NCBI GenBank assembly: GCA_029240015.1 | Contig: JARBTU010000086.1 | Span: 1-7,064 of the forward strand | Direction of reading: 5' to 3' | DNA: 7,064 nt | Source of the DNA: Oscillospiraceae bacterium | GTDB taxonomy: Bacteria; Bacillota; Clostridia; Oscillospirales; Ruminococcaceae | In this document: piece after piece, positions 1 to 5,025 of the stretch | Layout: the number at the start of each line of letters is the position of its first letter | Position numbering within the stretch: the stretch's first letter is position 1 | Translations under genes and position numbers: made by a program | The notes under the pieces: model-generated | What the model saw: the letters and a program-made list of their open reading frames with translations, nothing else | Told to the model about the DNA's origin: nothing | The model's database searches: none

Positions 1-210
1 CTCTCCGCCCAAGGCATCAATTTCCCGAACAAGATGCCCTTTTGCCGTTCCGCCAATAGATGGATTGCAAGGCATGTTCGCGATCCCATCCAAAGTAATC
101 GTAAAAATGACCGTCTTCACGCCAAGGCGCGCACAAGCAAGCGCAGCTTCACAGCCCGCATGCCCTGCACCAATTACCGCAACATCATATTCGCCCAGTT
201 CATAACCCAT
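1..210 (-). CDS. mnmG: MnmG (GidA), tRNA uridine 5-carboxymethylaminomethyl modification enzyme, N-terminal fragment
   Basis: The first 70 codons of a gene that continues past the left edge. MnmG is the FAD-dependent partner of MnmE; together they modify the wobble uridine (U34) of certain tRNAs in the cytoplasm, using methylenetetrahydrofolate, glycine or ammonium, GTP and NADH. The visible N-terminus shows the Rossmann dinucleotide-binding motif GAGHAG (residues 14-19) followed by the family signature around residues 46-62 (NMPCNPSIGGTAKGHL), which is nearly invariant in MnmG. The ATG at 208-210 is preceded by AAGGA nine bases upstream (minus strand), which supports this start. It lies 51 bases downstream of the mnmE stop, with no terminator or obvious promoter between them, so the two partners are probably co-transcribed. 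Identification is very secure although only about a tenth of the protein is visible. Confidence 0.97.
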   Translation of the reverse strand, partial: MGYELGEYDVAVIGAGHAGCEAALACARLGVKTVIFTITLDGIANMPCNPSIGGTAKGHLVREIDALGGE

Positions 211-261
211 CTATACTCATCCTTTTCAACAATTCACACGTTAATATGTTTAAAACCAACG

Positions 262-1626
262 CTATTTTCCCACACAAAAGTGAGAAAAGACTTCATCCAC
301 AACTGCATCGGTCACACGTTCTCCTGTTAGCTCCAACAAGTCTTCTATCGCCAACTCAATCGAAACAGTCACTGCATCCAGCGTAAACCCTTGACGAATA
401 GAAAGAACTGATTCCTCCACAAAAGAAACCGCTCTTTGCACACAATCACGCTGGCGTTCATTGGCAAGCATTGCACCTGTTGTGTCCACGTGAACAAGGT
501 TTAAAACACCGGCTATGCAATCACTTAATTCCTGAAGTCCGTTTGTATTTTTTGCACTGATTATTACTATATGTTTAATTCGTTTCTGTATATACTCAAT
601 GTCCAGTTTGTTTTCCAAATCAGACTTGTTAACAACTGCGATAACATTTTTATCCTTTATCTCGGCTATCAATTCCTGATCTTCAGACGAAAGGGGAGAG
701 GAACCGTCAAAGACAGCCAAAACCAAGTCTGCTTGTTCCATCTTTTTTTTGGCGAGCGAAACGCCTACGCGTTCCACCATATCCTCGGTATCACGGATTC
801 CCGCAGTATCGGCAAGCCTTAATACCACATCACCCAAAAGAACCGACTCTTCCACAACATCTCGTGTAGTCCCTGCAATTTCAGTTACGATACTCTTCTC
901 ACAGCCTGCAAGCAGGTTCATCAACGTGGACTTACCCACATTCGGCTTACCTACAATTGCTGTCACAATACCTTGGTGAATCAGCCGTCCTGCATCATAT
1001 CCGTTTATCAAATCGTTCAGTTCAGTTCCGCAGTCTCCAAGCGCGTTCAAAAGGTTATCATGTTCTACAACGGGAATGTCCTCTTCGGGAAAGTCTACCC
1101 ATGCGGCAAGATGTCCTGAAAGATTCAAAAGTCTTTCGTTAATATTCTGTATCTTTTTGAACAAAGCGCCCTCAAACCCTGCCATAGCTGAACGTGCCGC
1201 TTGTTTACTGTGAGAGTTAATGATATCCATTACCGATTCAGCTTGCGTCAAAGAAAGCTTTCCGTTTAAAAATGCACGCTTGGTAAACTCTCCGCCGGCA
1301 GCAGGGGAAGCTCCTCCATCAATCATCGCGCGCAAAAGTCTCCGAGTTACATAAATCCCACCATGACAAGAAACTTCTACCACATCTTCACCCGTATAGC
1401 TTTTGGGTGCGCGGAAAACTAGCGCTACGGCATCATCAAAATCGCCGTCTTTGTCAAATACTCTTCCATAGGCGGCCGTGTATCCTTTCATGTCGCCAAG
1501 GATCTTACCAGAAATGGATTTAAAAACCCGATCTGCGATAGTCAACGCCTGATCTCCCGATATCCTCACAACTGAAATTCCGCCTATCGCATTGGGCGTG
1601 GAAATGGCGGCTATAGCTTTTTCCAT
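262..1626 (-). CDS. mnmE: MnmE (TrmE), tRNA modification GTPase
   Basis: Complete 454-residue GTPase, the usual family length. It forms a complex with MnmG and drives GTP- and folate-dependent modification of tRNA wobble uridine. The N-terminal tetrahydrofolate-binding domain (about 1-120) contains the family stretches TPNAIGGISVVRISG and SYTGEDVVEVSCHGG. A helical domain follows, with the G domain inserted at about 218-380: G1 GKPNVGKS (226-233), G2 GTTRD (252-256), G3 DTAG (273-276), G4 NKSD (333-336), G5 SAK (357-359). The C-terminus ends in FCVGK, with the conserved cysteine at 451 that is typical of MnmE. The ATG at 1624-1626 has GGAGG seven bases upstream, a strong ribosome binding site. 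mnmG follows 51 bases downstream. A terminator-like hairpin lies just upstream, between jag and this gene, so transcription may be attenuated before it. No motif is missing and the function is secure. Confidence 0.98.
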   Translation of the reverse strand: MEKAIAAISTPNAIGGISVVRISGDQALTIADRVFKSISGKILGDMKGYTAAYGRVFDKDGDFDDAVALVFRAPKSYTGEDVVEVSCHGGIYVTRRLLRAMIDGGASPAAGGEFTKRAFLNGKLSLTQAESVMDIINSHSKQAARSAMAGFEGALFKKIQNINERLLNLSGHLAAWVDFPEEDIPVVEHDNLLNALGDCGTELNDLINGYDAGRLIHQGIVTAIVGKPNVGKSTLMNLLAGCEKSIVTEIAGTTRDVVEESVLLGDVVLRLADTAGIRDTEDMVERVGVSLAKKKMEQADLVLAVFDGSSPLSSEDQELIAEIKDKNVIAVVNKSDLENKLDIEYIQKRIKHIVIISAKNTNGLQELSDCIAGVLNLVHVDTTGAMLANERQRDCVQRAVSFVEESVLSIRQGFTLDAVTVSIELAIEDLLELTGERVTDAVVDEVFSHFCVGK

Positions 1627-1656
1627 GACTTTCCTCCAGATATTTTCTTACATGAT

Positions 1657-1683
1657 AAAAGCACCCCAAAAGGGTGCTTTTTT
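1657..1683 (-). terminator. Terminator-like hairpin between jag and mnmE
   Basis: A perfect 10-bp inverted repeat: AAAAGCACCC at 1657-1666 pairs with GGGTGCTTTT at 1672-1681 around a 5-base loop. Read on the minus strand (the direction of jag and mnmE) it is followed by TTTT and then ATC, a short U-tract. Read on the plus strand the U-tract is longer (six T). It lies 30 bases upstream of the mnmE start codon, leaving no room for a separate mnmE promoter after it. It therefore either ends most jag transcripts with partial read-through, or protects a processed 3' end. Confidence 0.7.
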
Positions 1684-1715
1684 AATCAAAGCGTGCAGAT
1701 GAAAATCAACACCCT

Positions 1716-2558
1716 TTATAAGTCTATTTTTGAATAGAGCTTAGAACCATCATCCTTAAAAAGATCTTTGTCGCTAATCTTTTCTGCAGGCGGCCCTTCT
1801 TTTGTTTCCGGTTTTTCAAAAGAACTTGGCTTATTGAACTCTCTTCTTGGTTGTGGGCGTGCATTGCTATTATTGTTGTTCCTGTATCCACCGCTGCGGT
1901 TGTTATTATATGGTCTTCTTGCACTATTGGAGCTGATAACTACTTTCCGATGTGGTTCTTCTCCCACCGATTTGGACGAAACTCCTTCAACTTCGGAAAT
2001 TACCGCATGAATAATTCTTCTCTCATAAGGATTCATCGGCTCTAGTGTACAGCTTCTTCCTGTTTTGAGTACCGATTTAGATATCTTCTGTGCAAGTTCT
2101 TGAAGCGTTTTCTCACGTTTTTCTCTAAAGTTGCCGCAATCTACTGTGATACGATAATAATCTCCATCCGCCTTATTGCAAGCCAAAGAAACAAGATATT
2201 GCAATGCGTCTAAAGTTTCTCCTCTTCGGCCAATGATAACACCTAAATCTTCCCCTTTAAGGGTGATTGTCGCGCTGTCTTCACGTTCATCTACAATCTG
2301 CTCAACATCTATGATTCCCATTGCCCCGAGGATATCTTTTATATAAGCCTGTGCAATACTAAGCTTTGTTAATTCTTCGTCCGCTTCTCCATAAAATACT
2401 TTAACTTGTGCTTCCGCTTTGATCTTTCCGAACAATCCTTTTTTCGGTAATTCTACAATTTCATACTCGACATCTTCACGTTGTTTCCCAAGCCGCACGC
2501 AACCGTTTTCAATCGCATCTTCCACGTTTCTGCCGCTTGCAATTACTTCACGAATCAT
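1716..2558 (-). CDS. khpB: Jag / KhpB (EloR-like) KH-R3H RNA-binding protein
   Basis: A 280-residue RNA-binding protein of the Jag/KhpB/EloR family. In streptococci and bacilli, members bind RNA with KhpA and influence cell elongation and sporulation; the role here is inferred. Domains in order: Jag_N (about 1-52) with the signature KKGLFG (39-44); a type II KH domain (about 75-145) with the GxxG loop IIGRRG (108-113); an R3H domain (about 150-210) with MNPYERRIIH (175-184), carrying Arg180 and His184 of the RxxxH motif. Beyond about residue 212 is a 65-70-residue tail rich in Asn, Arg, Gly and Pro and then in charged residues, predicted disordered; shorter family members end near the R3H domain. 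The ATG at 2556-2558 has AAAGGA about ten bases upstream. It lies 39 bases downstream of yidC, the usual jag position. 'jag' is the older symbol. Confidence 0.95.
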   Translation of the reverse strand: MIREVIASGRNVEDAIENGCVRLGKQREDVEYEIVELPKKGLFGKIKAEAQVKVFYGEADEELTKLSIAQAYIKDILGAMGIIDVEQIVDEREDSATITLKGEDLGVIIGRRGETLDALQYLVSLACNKADGDYYRITVDCGNFREKREKTLQELAQKISKSVLKTGRSCTLEPMNPYERRIIHAVISEVEGVSSKSVGEEPHRKVVISSNSARRPYNNNRSGGYRNNNNSNARPQPRREFNKPSSFEKPETKEGPPAEKISDKDLFKDDGSKLYSKIDL

Positions 2559-2597
2559 TTATACAACATCCTTTCGAATAAAATTAACGTACCGTAC

Positions 2598-3632
2598 CTA
2601 TTTTAAGTCATCATCCGTTACTTCTACATATTCTTCGCCGTATCTTTCAGCGTCGCGTTTTCTCGCTTCGGCAAGCCTTTTTCTATTAAGCTCTTTTTGA
2701 GTTAATGATTCTTCTTTGGAATCCTTTTTTTCTTTGGCGTTCGCTTCAATTACTGCTTTTTTCTTGAGCTTAGCTTCTTCCATCTCTTTTTCGGCTTGCT
2801 CCGCCAACAGCTTCGGATTATATTTTTTCATCAGCAACGCTGACTGTCCGGCGGACAAGAGGTTCTGCGCAATCCAGTAAAGACCCACACCGGCAGGAAC
2901 TTGGAAAGCAAAAAAGGTTGAAAATACAGGCATAATATACATCATTGTTTTCATTGTTCCTTGAAGCTGCGCCGTAGACGGGTTGAGCCTCATGGATATA
3001 ATCGAAACAAAAAGGGAAGTAATTCCCGAAAGAATCGGAATCAAAATAAGAATCGAAAAAGCAAACTGCGGAACCGTACCCAAATCTATCCCTAAGAAGT
3101 GCAAGTCCACACTCTGAACATTATGAATAAAATCTGTTCCAAGCGATGAAAACTTTTCCGTATAAACAGGATTGTTGATGTATTGAACTATTCCGATTTC
3201 AGCGGTATTTGCGTGATAAGCACTGCCCAATATTCCTTGTAAAATGGTTTTGGCCTTTTCTAAAGTATCTCCACCCATATGAAGAATATGTGTAATAGGC
3301 TTATAAACAACGTCGATAAGTCCAAACAGAATAGGTAATTGTATTACCATCGGAAGACAACCGCTCATCGGGTTGTATCCTTCTTCCTGATAGAGTTTCA
3401 TCATATCTTCCTGATATTTTTGCTTGTTTGCGCCGTGTTTTTTTTGCAAAGCTTGAAGCTTCGGCTGCAATACTGCAGTTTTTGCCATTCCTTTTTGCTG
3501 TTTTACTGCAAGAGGGAAGAGTAAAGCCTTTATAATAATCGTAAACAAAATCAATGCGATACCGTAATTCTTAACAACTCCGTATAACGCACCCATTACC
3601 CATCCAAGGGGTGTTCCGAAAAGTCCGCCCAT
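2598..3632 (-). CDS. yidC: YidC/Oxa1/SpoIIIJ family membrane protein insertase
   Basis: A 344-residue membrane insertase that places and folds membrane proteins alone or with SecYEG. Hydrophobic segments lie at about 22-42, 92-110, 190-213, 229-246 and 247-266, the five-helix Gram-positive YidC core. The cytoplasmic hairpin (about 43-91) is charged and helical, followed by the conserved stretch NPMSGCLPMVIQLPILFGL (87-105). The catalytic-groove position in the first helix is Lys35 (TIIIKALLFPL), where B. halodurans YidC and E. coli YidC have Arg; the positive charge is kept. There is no lipobox or signal peptide, unlike Bacillus SpoIIIJ. The outer loop (about 111-189) is fairly large. The C-terminal tail (about 270-344) is highly charged, alternating Lys/Glu/Arg, fitting a cytoplasmic ribosome-contacting tail. 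GGAGG stands ten bases before the ATG at 3630-3632. It follows yidD by 27 bases, its usual partner. Confidence 0.97.
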   Translation of the reverse strand: MGGLFGTPLGWVMGALYGVVKNYGIALILFTIIIKALLFPLAVKQQKGMAKTAVLQPKLQALQKKHGANKQKYQEDMMKLYQEEGYNPMSGCLPMVIQLPILFGLIDVVYKPITHILHMGGDTLEKAKTILQGILGSAYHANTAEIGIVQYINNPVYTEKFSSLGTDFIHNVQSVDLHFLGIDLGTVPQFAFSILILIPILSGITSLFVSIISMRLNPSTAQLQGTMKTMMYIMPVFSTFFAFQVPAGVGLYWIAQNLLSAGQSALLMKKYNPKLLAEQAEKEMEEAKLKKKAVIEANAKEKKDSKEESLTQKELNRKRLAEARKRDAERYGEEYVEVTDDDLK

Positions 3633-3659
3633 AATAAAAGAACCTCCAAAAAATCATTC

Positions 3660-3893
3660 TTACTGTTTCTTTTTATTTAAATCAGATGGCACGGGATCAA
3701 TCCCGCCCTTAAAAAAAGGATTGCATCTGAGTATCCTTCGAACTGAAAGAAGTCCTCCTTTGAAGGCTCCGTATTTGGTAATCGCTTCTTTCGCATAAGC
3801 GGAACAAGTCGGATAATACCTGCATCTCGGAGGAAACAAAGGGGAAATCACTTTTTGATAAAAAGTAATGATTGCCAAAAAACAAGATTTCAC
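3660..3893 (-). CDS. yidD: YidD, membrane protein insertion efficiency factor
   Basis: A small protein (77 residues from the start chosen here) of the YidD family, which associates with the inner face of the membrane and helps YidC-dependent insertion. Family signatures are clear: an amphipathic N-terminus ending in FYQKVISPL, then PPRCRYYPTCSAY with two conserved cysteines, and RRILRCNPFFKGGIDPVP near the C-terminus. Two GTG codons could start it. GTG at 3900-3902 sits only two bases from AAGGA, too close. GTG at 3891-3893 sits eleven bases from it (about nine if the full AAGGAGG register is counted) and gives an N-terminus (MKSCFLAIITFYQ) like those of relatives, so it is preferred; the longer form adds three residues. 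No in-frame ATG is available. Located between rnpA and yidC, its standard position. Confidence 0.93.
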   Translation of the reverse strand: MKSCFLAIITFYQKVISPLFPPRCRYYPTCSAYAKEAITKYGAFKGGLLSVRRILRCNPFFKGGIDPVPSDLNKKKQ

Positions 3894-3935
3894 ATCAATC
3901 ACATTCCTTATAATCCAAAAAGCTTACATTAAATC

Positions 3936-4262
3936 TTATAAAAGCTGATTGAGCAGCTTTTTCATACTTTTTGCTATGTCATAAGACTTTGCCTGAGGGG
4001 TGTCTTTTCTTGCGACAAAAACAATATCATAGCCACCGGAAAACTCCGCTAAAACGTCACGAGCAGCGGCGGAAATCACCCTTCTTGCCCGATTTCTTAA
4101 AACCGCATTTCCCACTTTTTTGGAAGCAGTGATCCCAATTCTTATTTTGCCTTGCCGATTCTTCAGCACATAGCAAATCAATAAAGGGGAAACCTTATAT
4201 TTTCCTCTATAATAACATCTTTTAAATTCACAATTAAGCGTGAGCTTAACCTGCTTACTCAT
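3936..4262 (-). CDS. rnpA: RnpA, ribonuclease P protein component
   Basis: A 108-residue basic protein that binds the catalytic RNase P RNA and aids 5' leader removal from pre-tRNAs. The core signature is present: SKKVGNAVLRNRARR (about 47-61), the RNR motif with Arg56, Asn57 and Arg58, preceded by KIRIGIT. The N-terminal VKLTLNCEFKRCYYRGKY matches the usual start of the family around the central cleft. The start at 4260-4262 is chosen because GAGG lies eight bases upstream. An in-frame ATG at 4281-4283 would add seven residues but has no ribosome binding site and extends beyond the family's usual N-terminus. It is separated from rpmH by 165 bases containing two terminator-like hairpins, so its expression probably depends on read-through. 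The yidD start follows about 40 bases downstream. Secure identification. Confidence 0.97.
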   Translation of the reverse strand: MSKQVKLTLNCEFKRCYYRGKYKVSPLLICYVLKNRQGKIRIGITASKKVGNAVLRNRARRVISAAARDVLAEFSGGYDIVFVARKDTPQAKSYDIAKSMKKLLNQLL

Positions 4263-4283
4263 AATAGGATCCTCAAAAATCAT

Positions 4284-4404
4284 CTATTCAAAACATTCGT
4301 TTGTTACATTAAAACAAAAGACCACAATTTGTGTGGTCATCTTTAGAAATAAAAAGCTATTCAAAAAATCTTTAGAAAAAAAAGACTGAACAGACCACAA
4401 TTTT
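4284..4404 (-). repeat. Degenerate tandem duplication, 73-bp register, carrying the terminator arms
   Basis: Two identical words recur at exactly the same 73-base offset: CTATTCAAAA at 4284-4293 and 4357-4366, and AGACCACAATTT at 4319-4330 and 4392-4403. The 25 bases between the words differ but have equal length. A third short word, ATCTTTAGAAA, occurs at 4339 and 4369 at a different offset. This is best explained as an old tandem duplication of the terminator segment that has since diverged; chance in AT-rich DNA is possible for the first word but less so for both at one offset. Confidence 0.5.
4311..4338 (-). terminator. Intrinsic terminator between rpmH and rnpA (promoter-distal)
   Basis: On the minus strand a perfect 7-bp stem, GACCACA paired with TGTGGTC (plus-strand arms 4332-4338 and 4320-4326), has a 5-base loop and is followed directly by TTTTGTTTT (complement of 4311-4319). 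This is a typical Rho-independent terminator. It lies about 50 bases upstream of the rnpA start, so it would reduce transcription from the rpmH promoter into rnpA, letting L34 be made in excess over RnpA. Confidence 0.8.
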
Positions 4405-4417
4405 ATTTGTGGCCTGT
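4376..4417 (-). terminator. Second terminator-like hairpin just after rpmH
   Basis: On the minus strand an 11-bp stem (arms at 4407-4417 and 4390-4400, one G-U wobble, loop ATAAAA) is followed by seven bases and then eight T (complement of 4376-4383). The wobble pair would be an A-C mismatch on the plus strand, so the structure is meant for minus-strand RNA. The spacer before the U-run makes it a weaker terminator than the one at 4311-4338; it may also act as a 3' end stabiliser for rpmH mRNA. It begins 11 bases after the rpmH stop. Confidence 0.6.
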
Positions 4418-4427
4418 ATTGATTTTC

Positions 4428-4562
4428 CTAATAAGTCAATCTCTTTCTTCCTTTAGCACGTCTACGCGCCAAAACCTTACGTCCGTTTTTTGTAGCCATT
4501 CTTTTTCTAAAGCCATGTTCCTTTTTTCTGTGAAGCTTCTTCGGTTGGTAAGTTCTTTTCAT
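4428..4562 (-). CDS. rpmH: Ribosomal protein L34 (bL34)
   Basis: A 44-residue, extremely basic protein of the large ribosomal subunit, read directly from the sequence. It begins MKRTYQPKK, contains HGFRKRM and LARRRAKGRK, and ends RLTY, an almost full-length match to the highly conserved bL34 family. The ATG at 4560-4562 has GGGAGG seven bases upstream, a very strong ribosome binding site. It is the first gene of the leftward operon and lies next to oriC, as in most bacteria. It has its own promoter about 165 bases upstream and two terminator-like hairpins after its stop, as expected for a strongly expressed ribosomal protein gene separated from rnpA. Confidence 0.98.
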   Translation of the reverse strand: MKRTYQPKKLHRKKEHGFRKRMATKNGRKVLARRRAKGRKRLTY

Positions 4563-4581
4563 CGATAAACCTCCCTTCAAC

Positions 4582-4596
4582 GTGTGCGAAACACAC
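4582..4596 (-). promoter_or_regulatory. Small hairpin next to the rpmH ribosome binding site
   Basis: In the minus-strand leader RNA, GTGTG and CACAC (plus 4592-4596 and 4582-4586) can pair around the loop TTTCG. The structure ends about five bases before the GGGAGG of rpmH (plus 4571-4576). It could influence translation or simply be a leader structure. The stem is only 5 bp, so support is limited. Confidence 0.3.
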
Positions 4597-4718
4597 TAAA
4601 CCATTATCATTATTAATGTATTTGTTTTTAATTTTTAAAAATAAAAAACTCACACAAATAAAATCCAGGTCTTTTTCGCCTCATTAAAACAGATTACAAA
4701 TCCTTTAAAAAAGGCAAA

Positions 4719-4730
4719 ACCTTGCAAGGT
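4719..4730. promoter_or_regulatory. Perfect 12-bp palindrome ACCTTGCAAGGT over the predicted rpmH start point
   Basis: ACCTTGCAAGGT is its own reverse complement and covers roughly positions -4 to +9 of the predicted rpmH transcript, a place where a dimeric repressor would block initiation. The adjoining sequence repeats the same half-sites: AAAGG at 4710-4714 and CCTTT at 4702-4706. The leader RNA therefore carries alternating CCTT and AAGG segments that could also pair with each other. I do not recognise the motif as a known operator. Confidence 0.4.
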
Positions 4731-4733
4731 AAT

Positions 4734-4763
4734 AGTATATATCAGTTTCAGGTTAATTGTCAA
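4734..4763 (-). promoter_or_regulatory. Sigma-A-type promoter for rpmH
   Basis: On the minus strand, a consensus -35 TTGACA (complement of 4758-4763) is followed after 18 bases by TATACT (complement of 4734-4739). An alternative -10, TATATA, sits two bases earlier behind TGA, giving a 16-base spacer and an extended -10. The predicted start point is near 4727, giving a leader of about 165 nt before the rpmH ATG. It is the best promoter match in the window and is correctly oriented for the leftward operon. Confidence 0.75.
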
Positions 4764-4820
4764 TAGATTTTAAGGAAAATTCAAAATTAAGCATGATTTA
4801 TAGTTGCTTTCTGCTTGTTT

Positions 4821-4849
4821 TCGACACTTTAAAAAGCCCCTCTTATACT
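4821..4849 (+). promoter_or_regulatory. Candidate distal dnaA promoter
   Basis: TCGACA at 4821-4826 and TATACT at 4844-4849 are separated by 17 bases, a sigma-A-type arrangement with a one-base-off -35. Predicted start near 4856, giving a leader of about 170 nt before dnaA. A DnaA-box-like 9-mer overlaps its -35. Confidence 0.45.
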
Positions 4850-4885
4850 ATTATAAATATATATCATAATAAATTGTTGAAAAAC

Positions 4886-4914
4886 TTGAAAAATTCTTCA
4901 ATATTTGATAAAAT
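4886..4914 (+). promoter_or_regulatory. Candidate proximal dnaA promoter
   Basis: TTGAAA at 4886-4891 and TAAAAT at 4909-4914 are separated by exactly 17 bases. Predicted start near 4921, about 105 nt before the dnaA ATG. DnaA-box-like sites flank it at 4875-4883 and 4938-4946, fitting autoregulation. It is the better-spaced of the two dnaA promoter candidates relative to the gene. Confidence 0.6.
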
Positions 4915-5025
4915 GATATTCTAAGGGAAAATAGTGATTTTCAACTTTTAAACAATAATCAGAATGTTTTAAACATAGTTTTGAACATTATTTTTATCAT
5001 ATCATTTTTGGAGGTATTTTTCAAC

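Larger units (their letters stand above)
4563..5025. other. rpmH-dnaA intergenic region, upstream half of a bipartite oriC
   Basis: A 463-bp AT-rich region with no credible gene. From left to right it holds the rpmH leader, the palindrome, the rpmH promoter, two candidate dnaA promoters and several DnaA-box-like 9-mers. As in B. subtilis, where DnaA-box clusters lie on both sides of dnaA, this is likely the upstream sub-region of the origin and the site of dnaA autoregulation. That role is inferred from layout. Confidence 0.7.

Noticed and set aside
34..330. 98-codon plus-strand frame over the mnmG start and mnmE end
   Set aside because: Antisense to two confidently identified genes; the protein looks like nothing known and has no ribosome binding site I can support.
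4263..4283. Upstream ATG extending rnpA by seven residues
   Set aside because: No Shine-Dalgarno before it, whereas the ATG at 4260-4262 has GAGG eight bases upstream and fits the family N-terminus.
4628..4684. Minus-strand 18-codon reading frame in the rpmH leader (starts MRRKRPGF)
   Set aside because: No ribosome binding site at a usable distance (AAAGGA is about 16 bases away), and the AT-rich codons look incidental.
4981..5025. TTG start extending dnaA by 15 residues
   Set aside because: No ribosome binding site before the TTG; GGAGG lies inside the extension and correctly spaced for the ATG at 5026; the extra residues do not resemble DnaA N-termini.
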